Source of the DNA: Lunularia cruciata
Lineage: Eukaryota > Streptophyta > Marchantiopsida > Lunulariales > Lunulariaceae
Assembly (NCBI GenBank): GCA_948567375.1
Contig: OX419755.1
Coordinates: forward strand, 4,593,001-4,657,000
Length of the DNA: 64,000 bases
Direction of reading: 5' to 3'
A program made the position numbers and the translations under genes. The notes under the pieces are model-generated. The model was given only the letters and a program-made list of their open reading frames with translations, made no database searches and was not told where the DNA came from. Positions 50,833-61,841 of this stretch are shown here, in pieces; position 1 is the stretch's first letter, and each line of letters starts with the position of its first letter.

Positions 50833-51087
50833 AAGAATGGGATGGATGGAATTTATGGACCACCAAATCCACTTCCACCAAACCATTGGGATTTTCACAT
50901 CCAAATACTACCCAAGCATCATTTCACACAGTTCATCACCTCGGACTTTGGACAAGATTTTTTGCATATGATCACCATATTTGAGGAACCCTTGGTGCTT
51001 CGGGTTGTAACTTATGGAGAACGGTGGACGTGTTATTTCTATGTGTTAATAAATTAGATAGATTGGGAATGGTGTGATGGAGGAGCA

Positions 51088-52020
51088 ACCATGGCGGCAA
51101 TACTTGATGTTATCCTTGCTATGCAATAACAAATCAAGCACTTTAGTCGATTGTTGGATGAACGAGATCTTCGACAACAAGAGCAAGTGGAGAGAGTACC
51201 AATTCAAGAAGGAGAAGATTGGATTAGATTCCCTAAACTCAAGGTATTTGAAGGCAAGAATCTCCCAAGTGCAATGGAGAATTTTGTGTTTGATTGTGAA
51301 TGTTATTTTGAAGCTACCAATCTACAAGATGAGCAAAAATAGATTCTCTTGGCTTCTAGCCAATTGGATAGAGTAGCAAAGCTATGGTGGAGATTCCGAG
51401 TGGAGCGAGCCGAGTGACAAATGGTTACACCAATCTTGACATGGGCAAAATTCAAGAGCGCAATAATTAGTCGGTTCTAAGCTATAAATGCCACATGAGC
51501 TGCACAAGATAAGTTGGCAGAGTTGAAATAAATTGGCTGTGTAAGAAATTACATCACGTTGTTCCAAAACACCATCATGCAAATTCCAGATATATTGGAA
51601 GGAGAAGCTCTGGATTGATTGATTTGTGAGAGGCTTGAAAGTGAGAACCAAATTAGAGGTAATGATGCGAGAGCCACAACACTTGGAGGAAGCCACGCGG
51701 TTGGCCAAACGTTTTGATTCCTTGGTGGCAACAACTTGGTCTCGACCTCGACCTCCACAAAGCCTACCAATACACTACACACAAGTGAAGGAGCTAGCAA
51801 CAATGGAGATTGATGCAATTCAATGAAGACCACTTGGTACGGCAGATAAGGAGAAACTACAACAAAATGGTGGTTGTTTTTATTATCACCAATTGGGGCA
51901 TTGCATTGCTGAATGTCCACTCAAGAATAGACGACCTCAACAAGTTGCCCAAGTGGAGGTTGTGGAGCGGAATGATCAAGGAAATGAGGAATCCCAGTAG
52001 GCAAATTTGAGCCGCCTACT
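51088..52020 (+). pseudogene. gag of element 2
   Basis: Fragments in order include ERVPIQEGEDWIRFPKLKVF (51,151-51,342), the capsid piece FVRGLKVRTKLEVMMREPQH (51,626-51,826) and a zinc knuckle at about 51,876-51,930 reading CFYYHQLGHCIAECP. The second Cys of the CCHC knuckle is replaced by Tyr. Stops interrupt the frame at several places. Gag forms the virus-like particle. Confidence 0.8.
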
Positions 52021-52026
52021 GGGAGC

Positions 52027-53568
52027 TTGATTAGTTCCAATGGGATTGAAGGCTCGACCTATGCAAGTTTGCTTCACTTGCAAGGTATGATATCTAATCG
52101 GGGTTGTAAGATTTTGGTTGATTCTGGAAGTTCAAAGAATTGCATATTTATGCAAATAGCAAAGGAATTAGGTATTCCTATTGAGCCAATGATTGTAAGT
52201 AGTTTGATGATGGCGGATGGTAGAAAGGGTTCTTCATTCTGCACCTCGCATCTTGTTACCTTCAAGATTGGGAAGGCATATTTGGAGTGTATGAGGTTTG
52301 TAGTGGCACCTCTACACTATGATATCATTCTGGGTCTACCTTGGCTTGAACGTCATAAGGTTCAATTTGATTGGACCCGACGCTAAATTCAAGTACAACA
52401 CCAAGGTAGGAATTTCCGATTAGGTTGTTTGGCACCTCTGAGTAAACACCTAAGAATAGTCAGCCCCAAGATGGGACGTTTGTTGAGAAGGTAGCCATAA
52501 AGCAAACCTTGAAGGAAATGGAATCCCAAGATGGGAATTTACCAAGAAAGCAACCATGGAGTAGGCTTGGAAGAGAGATGAGTTCCTAGAAGGGAAGTTT
52601 GTTAGTAAAGCAGCCATAGAGCAAACTTTAGAGGAAGATAAGTCTATATTAACGGTGTGGATCAAACCAATTGCACAAGACCAATTTGTGGAAGACCAAG
52701 AGCCTCATCAAGTAATGGTTGATCGGATAGTTAAGGAGTTTGCGGACATGTTTCCAGATAATCTGCCAAAGGGATTACCCTTCGATCGAGGTATGCCCTT
52801 CAAGATCAAGCTATTGCCAAAGAGTACTCCAGTGAGTAGACTGATCTATCGGCTCTCACCAAAGGAGTTGGAGGAGTTGCGAACAACATGTATAGAGTTG
52901 TTGGAGAAGGACTTCATATAACATAGTACCTCTCCTTGGAGAGCACCGGTACTATTTGTTCCAAAGAAGGATGGAGGACTTTGTTTCTGTATTGATTATT
53001 GTGGGCTCAATAAGCAAACCGTGAAGAATGCATATCCCTTGCCTTGGATCAATGACTTGCTTGATCAACTAAGTGGATCATGTTACTTTTCCAAGTTGGA
53101 TCTTCATAGCTGCTATTGCAAATTCCGATTGATAGAGAGGATGTGCAAAAGACTACCTTTCACACAAGGTATGGGCATTTTGAGTGGAGAGTTTTACCTT
53201 TTGGACTCACTAATGCTCCAACAGTCTCATGGATCAAGATGCATTGGGTGTTGGATGGATTATTGGATTGGTCAGTGGTGGTGTTCTTGGATGATATCTT
53301 AATCTATAGCAAGATAGAGGCAGAACACATGAATCATGTGCGAGAAGTCCTAAGACAACTACGACAATGGAAATTTTATTGCAAGAAGTTGAAGTGTGCC
53401 TTTTGGCAGAAGGAGGTTATCTTCTTGGGTCATAAGATCTCCTCAGAAGAGATCAAGATGGAAGAAGAGAAGATCAAGGCCATTACTGATTGGCCTACCC
53501 CAAAGGATGCTATAGAAGTACGTGCATTCAATAGATTGGCCAATTTTTACCGGCAATTCATCCACTAT
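52027..53568 (+). pseudogene. Protease and reverse transcriptase copy A of element 2
   Basis: The protease shows ILVDSGSSKNCIFMQIAKEL, with the catalytic DSG, and DIILGLPWLERHKVQFDW. After a TAA comes a linker with 18-residue repeats, then the RT start (52,655-52,921, PDNLPKGLPFDRGMPFKIKL). A frameshift leads into 53,116-53,580 with RYGHFEWRVLPFGLTNAP and the catalytic VVFLDDILIYSK. The copy ends at FYRQFIHY, where the duplication junction lies. Confidence 0.85.
52197..53568 (+). repeat. Internal tandem duplication, copy A (1,372 bp)
   Basis: Copy A begins AAGTAGTTTGATGATGGCGG and ends TTCATCCACTAT. It is followed by a 12-bp filler (CATCAATCTACA) and then by copy B, which begins with the same AAGTAGTTTGATGATGGCGG. 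Confidence 0.92.
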
Positions 53569-53580
53569 CATCAATCTACA

Positions 53581-54954
53581 AAGTAGTTTGATGATGGCGG
53601 ATGGTAGAAAGGGTTCTATATTTTGCACCTCGCATCTTGTTACTTTAAAGACTAGGAAGGAGTATTTGGAGTGTATGAGGTTTGTAGTGGCACCTCTACA
53701 CTATGATATCATTCTGGGTCTATCTTAGCTTGAACGTCATAAGGTTCAATTTGATTGGACACGATGCTAAATTCAAGTACAACACCAAGGTAGGAATTTC
53801 TGATTAGGTTGTCTGGCACCTCTGAGTAAGACACTTAAGAATAGTCAGCCCCAAGATGGGAAGTTTGTTGAGAAGGTAGCCATAGAGTGAACCTTGAAGG
53901 AAATGGAATCCCAAGATGGGAAGTTTGCCAAGAAAGCAACCATGGAGCAGGCTTGGAAGAGAGATGAGTCCTTAGAAGGGAAGTTTGTTAGTAAAGCAGC
54001 CATAGAGCAAACTTTAAAGGAAGATAAGTCTATATTTGCGGTGTGGATCAAACTGATTGCACAAGACCAATCTGTGGAAGACCAAGAGCCTCATCAAGTA
54101 ATGGTTGATCGGATAGTTAAGGAGTTTGTGGACGTGTTTCCGGATAATCTGCCAAAGGGATTACCTTCCGATCGAGGTATGCCCTTCAAGATCAAATTAC
54201 TGCTAGGGAGTACTCCAATGAGTAGACCAATCTATTGGCTCTACCAAAGGAGTTGGAGGAGTTGCAAACAACACTTACAAAGTTGTTGGAGAAGGACTTC
54301 ATACAACATAGTACCTCTCCTTGGAGAGCACTGGTACTATTTGTTCCAAAGAAGGATGGAGTACTTTGTTTCTATATTGATTATTGTGGGCTCAATAAGC
54401 AAACTGTGAAGAATGCATATCCCTTGCCTCGGATCAATAACTTGCTTGATCAACTAAGTGGATCACATTACTTTTCCAAGTTGGATCTTTGCAGCGGCTA
54501 TTGGCAAATTCTGATTGATAGAGAGGATGTGCAAAAGACTACCTTTTGCACAAGGTATGGGCATTTTGAGTGGAGAGTTTTACCTTTTGGACTCACTAAT
54601 GCTCCAACAATCTCATGGATCAAGATGCATCAGGTGTTAGATGGACTATTGGATCGGTCAATGGTGGTGTTCTTGGATGATATCTTAATCTATAGCAAGA
54701 TAGAGGCAGAACACATGAATCATGTACAAGAAGTCCTAAGACAACTACGACAATGGAAATTTTACTACAAGAAGTTGAAATGTGCCTTTTGGCAGAAGTA
54801 GGTTACCTTCTTGGGTCATAAGATCTCCTTAGAGGAGATCAAGATGGAAGAAGAGAAGATCAAGGCCATTACTGATTGGCCTACCCCAAAGGATGCTATA
54901 GAAGTACGGGCATTCAATGGATTGGCCAGTTTTTACCGGCGGTTCATCCACTAT
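53581..54954 (+). repeat. Internal tandem duplication, copy B (about 1,374 bp)
   Basis: It repeats the protease end, linker and RT up to TTCATCCACTAT, then continues normally into RNase H. The copies differ at scattered positions (a few per cent by eye), comparable to the difference between the two LTRs. Confidence 0.92.
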
Positions 54955-55170
54955 TATGCTCATGTGGCTGCACCATTGACTGACCTCTTGGGAGAGAACT
55001 TGAGCTTCCAATGGAACACCAAGCATGAAGAAACATTCCAGAAGTTGAAACATATAGTGTCTTCAAGACCCATTCTTCAACCATATGATCCTCAACTACC
55101 TTGTGTGGTTGATTTTGATGCTTCTAACTTTGCAATTGGAGCTATGTTTGCAACAAGAATTCCCATATAG
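53581..55170 (+). pseudogene. Reverse transcriptase copy B and start of RNase H of element 2
   Basis: RT copy B reads from 53,894 and 54,235-54,801, with FIQHSTSPWRALVLFVPKKD, YFSKLDLCSGYWQI, RYGHFEWRVLPFGLTNAP and VVFLDDILIYSK. One stop occurs at 54,799. The RT end and RNase H start are at 54,811-55,170 (RAFNGLASFYRRFIHYYAHV, LPCVVDFDASNFAIGA). This copy, not copy A, is contiguous with RNase H. Confidence 0.85.
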
Positions 55171-56790
55171 ACTACATCCCATTGCCTTTGTGTCTCGCTG
55201 ACTAAATACAGCTAAAAGAAATTACTCTACTTGAGATCAGGAACAACTTGTGATGGTATATGCCACCAAGGTATGGAGGCATTATCTCTTGGGGAAACAA
55301 GTGATCATTCAAATTGATCACAAGCCATTGTTGCAGATCTTACACTTGGAGCACATGAAGAGTCGACATCATCGATGGGAAGAGCAACTCCAATTGTTCA
55401 ACATTAAACTTGAGTACAAACTAGGTCGGTTCCATGTCATCCTTGATGCTCTATCACGACAACCTAATTTGAAGTCTCTTCCTCTCATCGTGGCAGCAAT
55501 TATGACGGTGTCAATTGACCCCAAGATCCATAACGAGTTTTAGTTAGCTCTATAACAAGATCCCTTCTTCCAAATGGTACATGGTCGTCTAACAACATGT
55601 GATAAGGAGTACAACACCTTCTCCTTCAAGGAAGGCCTTCTATTCCATGCGGACTGGATCTATGTTCCAATCAAAGGTGATCTTTAACTTGTGCGCCTTC
55701 AAGAAGCCCATGATTTACCCATCGCTGGTCACATGGGTGTGGACAAGACCTTAGGTACCCTCCAATGTCAATGGTAGTGGCCTAACATGACACGAGATGT
55801 TCAAGAATTTGTCCAATCGTGTGAGAGTTGCTAACGTAACAAGACCATCAACCAAAAGCCGAGTGGACTCCTTCAACTGCTTGCCATTCCATCAGCTCGT
55901 TGGGAGCATGTGAGCTTGGATCTTATCACATCCTTGCCAAAGACAAAACAAGGACACACCGCCATCGTGGTGTTTTTGGATAAGCTTAGTAAGCAAATCC
56001 ACTTGGTACCAACCTATGATATTGTGGATGCTCCAACCTTAGCGTAAATCTACTTTGACAATGTCTTCAAGCATCATGGGATGCCACGCGTACTCATCTC
56101 CAACCGTGATCCTCAATTTACCGGGAAGTTTTGGCAAGCACTCTTTCAAATACTCGGCACCGAGCTTGCTTTGTCCACGGCCTATCATCCTCAAACTGAT
56201 GGACAAACCAAACATGCAAATTGTACATTGGAGGATATGTTATATGCTTTTGTCAATGTCCACCATACCAATTAGGATGAATGTCTTGCCACTGTAGAAT
56301 TTGCCTACAACAATTCCAAGCAGGCAAGCATCGGATTCTCTCCTTTCTTTCTCAATTTTGGCCAAGATCCACTTGTTCCAGATTCTCTTCTTGCTCCTCC
56401 TCCATCTCAAGTTCCTCATACTTCCACATTCTTGACCACTATATCCCAATCTCTCCAACAAGCCAAGTCTCACCTCCTTGTTGCTCAAAATTGCCTAAAA
56501 CAATATGCAGACCACCATCGTTGTGATCTCACCTTTGAAGTTGGTGATAAAGTCATGTTATCTTCTAGTAACCTCCCTCTCCCACTTGGTACCCAAGTTT
56601 GTAAACTTGCCCCTAATTGGATAGGACCCTTTGATCATCCAAATTGTCTCTCGTGTTGCTTATCGACTTGCCTTGCCTTATCACATGCGTATCCATCCTG
56701 TCTTTCATGTTTCCAAGTTGAAATCCTTTGTTCCTAACCCCTCTTCCTTTTCTTCTCGAGTCCAACCTCCCCCTCTTCCTATCCCTATTA
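55170..56790 (+). pseudogene. RNase H and integrase of element 2
   Basis: RNase H includes VIIQIDHKPLLQILHLEHMK (55,250-55,543). The integrase HHCC region is at about 55,700-55,850 (HDLPIAGHMGVDKTLG, then CESC). The core contains WEHVSLDLITSLPKTKQGHT, LISNRDPQFTGKFWQALF and STAYHPQTDGQTKHANCTLE, retaining D, D and E. It is followed by FEVGDKVMLSSSNL and a GPF-type module (KLAPNWIGPF). Frame breaks occur near 56,045, 56,272 and 56,630. Confidence 0.88.
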
Positions 56791-56812
56791 GTGATCATGA
56801 GGAGTAAAAAGT

Positions 56813-56975
56813 TGATTGTATCCTTGCACGTCGCCATATTCAACGAGGCCATCGCCAACATACGGAGTACAAGGTCCTTTGGAAAGGGTATCCCCTTCAT
56901 GATGCCACTTGGGAACCTCTTTCTCACCTCCAGAATGCACAGACGGCCATCCAGGAATTTGAAGCTTCATTGGCA
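56813..56975 (+). other. Chromodomain of element 2
   Basis: In one frame: VDCILARRHIQRG, then TEYKVLWKGYPLHDATWEPL and QTAIQEFEA. The spacing and the WKGY and TWEP motifs are those of a chromodomain at the integrase C-terminus, which defines chromoviruses and is thought to steer integration to marked chromatin. Confidence 0.9.
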
Positions 56976-57008
56976 ACAAGGACGTCACCAACTAGCGGCG
57001 GGGGAATA

Positions 57009-57420
57009 TGTAACAATATGGAGTTTAGCGATGAAGTTAGTCGGGCTTACGAAGGAGCACATAAGACAAAGTAGCCTAGAATATTTCGGAAATATCTAGG
57101 AAACTTCTTGGGAAGCTTCTTGGCTAGCTTAGCTTGCACCTCAAGTAAGTAGCTTCTAGAAGCTTCCAACTAGCTTAGCTTGCACGCCAAGTAGGTAGCT
57201 TCTAGAAGGAAGCTTCTTGAGAAGTTTCCTAGTTAACTTGGCTTGCACTCTAAGAAAGCGGCTTGAGGAAACTTCTTGAGAAGCTTCTCAAGGACCTTGT
57301 ATGCTACCTATAAATACCAAAGCCAAAGCTCATGCTAGGCATTTGGAGTTTTCCCTCATTCAAGTGTCCCAATGTGAGTTTTCATTCTCCTATTTCTCTC
57401 CTCGGATTTGGTCTTTTACA
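57009..57420 (+). repeat. 3' LTR of element 2
   Basis: 412 bp with the same ends as the 5' LTR. It contains TTCTAGAAGCTTC (57,154-57,166), the palindrome at 57,275-57,292 and TATAAATA at 57,309-57,316. Confidence 0.96.
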
Positions 57421-57585
57421 TTATATAAGGTTTCAAAGTCTATTTTGGTTTTTTCCCTATTAGTAGAAGTACTCTTTTGATGATACTTCCATCTGATCTA
57501 TTTTTTCCATCATGTATTATATCATTCCAAATGTTACCAAACCATATTTCACATCTAGATCATATGGTTAGCTCTTGGTATTACA
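57421..57585 (-). repeat. 3' LTR of element 4, second part
   Basis: It resumes with TTATATAAGGTTTCAAAGTC after element 2 and ends in GGTATTACA at 57,585. The next bases, read on the minus strand, are a polypurine tract (AAAAGGAGGGAGG). Confidence 0.88.
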
Positions 57586-58940
57586 AACCTCCCTCCTTTT
57601 AAGATGCAACGTCCTTGTTGTGCAACTATTGCTCAATGCTTGCATCAACACTGGTGCATGTGTCAAATTGGCAGTGGGCTTCTTGGTTGCCTCATAGAGG
57701 GGGTTATCTTTCCACTATACCAGATAGTCCAGCCGCGGATGGCGAGTACCACGGATGCATTTTTGGAGGATACGCTCCACTTCATATTCCTCTGTGCTAT
57801 CAATGAGTGTTGAACAAGGTCGAATGTCTTGTGTGGAATGTTAGTGGTCCAATCAAGGAGCATATTTGCATAGTAGGGAAACATAGAACACTAGATAGAT
57901 CTTCATGTGTGGTGGTAGCTTGAGGTGATAAGCCACACCACCAACTCGACAAAGAATAGAAAAAGTCCCAATAAAATGAGGTCTAAGCTAATGTGAGGTT
58001 GGTTGTAGATAGCCACACCTGATCCCTAACATTGAACTTCATGTGCCTACGGTGTGCATTGGCATATTGCTTCTCTCAATTTTTCACAATCTGCAATTTG
58101 TACTTGGCACTTTACACACCTTGTTGGATTCTAGAAATAGATGTGTTGATTGCGTCGACCTTGGAAGTCACCAGATGAATCTTCATCAAGCTAGAAAGTG
58201 TGAAGGGATGCTCACCATACATGAAGAAGAACAAAGTGATATGGGTGGATGCATTCACCAAATTGTTGTAAGTGATTTCCACCAATGAAAGTAGGGTGCC
58301 CCACCTCTCTTGCTCCTCAAAGGTGAAGCTGCGCAACATATCTCCAATAGTGCAATTAGCCCGCTCTATTTGTCCATCTATTTATGGGTAGTAAGTTGTG
58401 GACATGGCAAACTTGGTTTTGAAGAAACCAAAGAGTGTTTGCCAAAACAAATTGGTGAATTGAGTGCATCTTTTGGTGATGAGTACCCGAGACAAGCCAT
58501 GGTGAGAGAAGACTACACCTAAGTATAATTGAGCTAGTTGTGTAATTGTTACATCCTTGGTGGTAAGGCGTACATGAATCATTTTGCTGAGCCATTCCAC
58601 AAAGACCACAATGGAGTCAAACCTTGAGGTGGTCTTGGGCAATTCATTGACGAGATCCATACTCACTTGTTCCTAATGTTGTGTAGGAGTGGGTGGAGGT
58701 TGAAGGAGCCTTGTAAGAGCTTGATTAGAAGCTTTATTCTGTTGATAGAGAAGGCAACTGCACACATAATCCATCACTTTGTTGCTCATCTTGGGCCAAT
58801 AATAATGGCATTGGATTGCATCCAAGATCTTGTCCACTCTAACATGACCTGCATTAGCCGAATCAAGACATTCTGCTAGAATGGTGGTGCAAAATTTTTG
58901 GACATTTAGGATCCATAATCTGCTATCATGAAAGATGAGT
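57586..58940 (-). pseudogene. Chromodomain and integrase of element 4
   Basis: The minus-strand chromodomain at about 57,665-57,800 reads YEVERILQKCIRGTRHPRLD, then a stop, then WKDNPLYEATKKP, where the usual TWEP has become TKKP. Integrase pieces lie at 58,112-58,339 (VEITYNNLVNASTHITLFFF) and 58,382-58,666 (SMDLVNELPKTTSRFDSIVV). The zinc-binding end lies at about 58,700-58,800 (YYWPKMSNKVMDYVCSCLLY). Confidence 0.8.
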
Positions 58941-59236
58941 CCTTGGGTGTTGGTGATGCCTTTGGATGATTACACTCCTACAATCTATAGATCCATTTGT
59001 GTAGCAACTAGAATCTCTGGCCAAAATTTAGTTTTAATCTTAACCTTTGCCACCAATTGTTTTGCCATCGACATACACGTGAATGCATTTGCAAGTTGCT
59101 TCTTACCTTCAACGTAGATGATTGTCATGTTGAAGCGTTGTTGTCACCTTGTCCACCAAATCTGGCACCGAGATAGATCTTTTTGCGTCTTGAGGTAGAC
59201 CAGAGGTTTGTAGTCTATCTCTTCTACAAATGCCTT

Positions 59237-60424
59237 CTAGCCCAAATAGTGCTTCCAATGCTTGGTTGCAAGGACAATGGCCAACTCTTCTTGTTTTGTG
59301 GTGTGATAGTTGCACTCTGTTTGTATCAAATTTTGAGAGAAATATGCAATTGGATGCCATCCATCATGCCACTCTTGTTGTAGGATTGCTCCTATTGCTA
59401 TGCTTGATGCATTTGTAGCCAACTTGATTGGACGTTTTGGGTCATACCACTTCAAGATTGGTGCATGTAGCAAGGCGGCTTTCAATTCTTGAAAGGCCAA
59501 CTCTTGTGCAATTCTCCACGTCCACTTCTTCCCCTTGCCAAGTAGTGTTGTTAAAGGTTGTGCAACCTTGGAGAAGTCCTAGACAAATTGATGATAGAAT
59601 CCCATCAACTCCAAGAAGCTCTTGAGTTGAGTCTGATCGTTTGGGGTACTCCATTTTTGAATGACTTCTATTTTATTTTTCAATACTTGAATATTGTTTG
59701 CACTTACTCTATGCCCCAAGTAGTCTACTCTAGACTTGTCAAACTCACACTTTGAGATTTTGGCGTGCAATCAATTCTGTCTTAGAATTTGGAAGGCTTC
59801 TCATAGATACTATTTGTGTTGTATCATTGTGCTATTGTATACTAAGATGTTGTCTAGGAAGACGATAACAAACTTATCCAAATATAGACAAAATATGTCA
59901 TTCATTAGACTCATGAAAGTGGCAAGTGCATTGATGAGGCCAAAAGGCATCATGAGATACTTAAAGTAGCCATACCTAGTTTGAAAAGTAATTTTATGCA
60001 CATCCTCCTTTGCAATTTGGATTTGATTCTAACCGCTCCGCAAGTCCAGTTTGGTGAAGTGTCTTGCTCCATTGAATTGATCAAACAAGTCATCCATGGG
60101 TGGTAAGGGGTATTTTTTCTTCATTTTTTGTTGATTGAGACCCCGATAGTCAATGCACATGCGCATTGTACCATCCTTCTTCACAAATAAGACAAGAGCA
60201 CCATATGGTGATACATTGGGTTGGATGAACCTTTTCTATAGCATATCCTCAATTTGAGTCTTATACTCCTCTAACTCATGAGGTGATTTGCGATATGGGG
60301 TCTTACAAGGAGGTGTCTTCCCCGAGAGTGTCTCAATTTTATGATCTACTCTCTTTCTTTGGTGGTAATCTTGAGAGTAGATCATTGGGAAAACATCTTG
60401 AAAATCATTTACCATATCCTTCAA
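59237..60424 (-). pseudogene. RNase H and reverse transcriptase of element 4
   Basis: RNase H at 59,237-59,500 shows AIGAILQQEWHDGWHPIAYF. RT pieces at 59,579-59,770 (KISKCEFDKSRVDYLGHRVS) and 59,810-60,001 (FQTRYGYFKYLMMPFGLINA, VIVFLDNILVY) follow in order. The catalytic box is LDN instead of LDD, consistent with a G-to-A change. The RT N-terminal part is at 60,236-60,424. Confidence 0.85.
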
Positions 60425-60477
60425 TTTCTAAGGAATTTGTCCATTGAGTTGTGCACTCTCAACTTCTCTGATTAGAC

Positions 60478-60810
60478 CTATGAAACGTCTATTGGTCTAC
60501 AGATAGTTGTTGTCCTTATGATATAGAAAGGCAATTCTTGCTTATGTGATTTATCTTTAATCCCAATAATTGACCATTGGTGGGTTCTCACTAATGTCTT
60601 CTTCCAATCTACCATAGGGTTGTAATGCTCCATCCATGACATGCTTAAGATTGCATCATAACGAGCTAATTGTATCAATTGCCACTCAATTGCGTCTTGA
60701 TATTCTCTTACAAAGAGTGTTACCCATCTAGGTAATGATTCAATCCTCTCTATTTGCCCATTAGGTAACTCTACTTCTTTGCTCTCATCTCTCTCTAGAT
60801 CCATTCCCAA
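60478..60810 (-). pseudogene. Protease region of element 4
   Basis: A 110-codon minus-strand frame includes QLARYDAILSMSWMEHYNPM, equivalent to the DIILGMPWL..H.P conserved end of gypsy proteases. The catalytic DSG part would be upstream (about 60,830-60,900) and is not clearly preserved. Confidence 0.65.
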
Positions 60811-61150
60811 TCATATTGCAACAAAGCGAGACAAGAATTCTATGTTGCTCCTGGATCTATTAATACTCTCACTTGATTGCCTTCTAGGACTCCATTAAAG
60901 ATAATCAATTGTGAGGTTGCCTTTTAGGACCTTTGTGCACTTGTCTTCATCCTTCCCTCACTTTTTTGCTTCCTTGTTGAGCTAGTAAGGCCACAAGGTA
61001 CGTTTATTAGCAATCTTTGTTTTCCAAAGTGATTTCTACCTCCTCCTCTTCAGTGCGTCTCTCCATGTTGTTCAACGATTGCTTATATGAATGTCAAGGG
61101 CCTCTAAGAAGATGAGCACAACAATTGGTAAGTATGTGCCCAATACGGCC

Positions 61151-61841
61151 TGTAACACCCATTTATGCATATGGGTGGTATTGTGATATTTAGCTTGGTA
61201 TTACAAATACTTGAGAGATATTATTTATATAAAGATAAAGGATGGTTCTACATTAGTCATGATTAATTAAATTTAGTTATAGCTAAAATAGTGGGGACCT
61301 TATTTTAGAGGAAGTGGAAAGGAGGAGTACCACTATTTTGGATTCTAATGTGTTGACTTGGTATTATTCCTAGGTGTTTGGCTTCGAGGAAAGAGTTGAG
61401 AACTCTTGGGTCTGCAAGCTTTTTTGTTTTGGATTCTTCTATGGTCCAAGGATAACCCATGTGAAGGAACCCTTGACTTAGTGGTTGGGTCAAGATAAGA
61501 TCACATGCTTAGTGGAATATGCCCATATGGATGGATATTCCTTTATACTTTTTGAGTTTACTTGACTTTAAGCTTAGTAATTTGAGTTATTATGCTAAAT
61601 AGTAACTTTAGTGCATGACTATTTCACAAGTATATAAACAAGGGGTGAGGAGGTACTCATCATCCTTTCATTTACAACTATCTCTCTCTCATTGATTTTT
61701 CTAGTGAACAATGTCTTGAGTCTTGGAGTGTTAGCCTTGGAGGAGTATGATGGAGTTGGGGTTCCTTGCCATCTTAGTCCATGGTGCATTACCATAATAG
61801 CCATCAGAGGTTTATCTTGAATGAGAGACAAGCCGGCTCAT
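61151..61841 (+). repeat. Solo LTR of another gypsy family inserted in the gag zinc knuckle of element 4
   Basis: A block of about 690 bp starting TGTAACACCCATTTATGC separates the two halves of a CCHC knuckle. CYNCG lies to the right (61,842-61,865, minus strand) and a piece reading GRIGH lies to the left (61,127-61,150). GGCC is present on both sides (CGGCC at 61,146-61,150, AGGCC at 61,842-61,846), a likely target duplication with one change. A TATATAAAC box lies at about 61,632. The right terminus is CTCA(T), so the exact end is off by a base or so. Orientation is taken from TATA and TG. Confidence 0.75.

Larger units (their letters stand above)
50409..57420 (+). mobile_element. Element 2: youngest-looking Ty3/gypsy chromovirus, with an internal duplication
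   Basis: LTRs of 411 and 412 bp enclose a gag-pol in plus orientation. It is flanked by GTATA (50,404-50,408) and TTATA (57,421-57,425), a 5-bp target duplication with one change. The LTRs differ at roughly two dozen positions by eye, many of them C/T or G/A transitions. Internal order is PBS, gag, protease, RT copy A, RT copy B, RNase H, integrase, chromodomain, purine-rich tract (GGCGGGGGAATA). Several stops and frameshifts remain, so the copy is not expected to be autonomous. Confidence 0.95.

Noticed and set aside
50404-57425. Elements 3 and 4 as one tandem array sharing an LTR
   Set aside because: The internal part of element 3 stops within RT rather than at a primer-binding site, so a simple LTR-internal-LTR-internal array does not fit; insertion of element 4 into element 3 explains it better.
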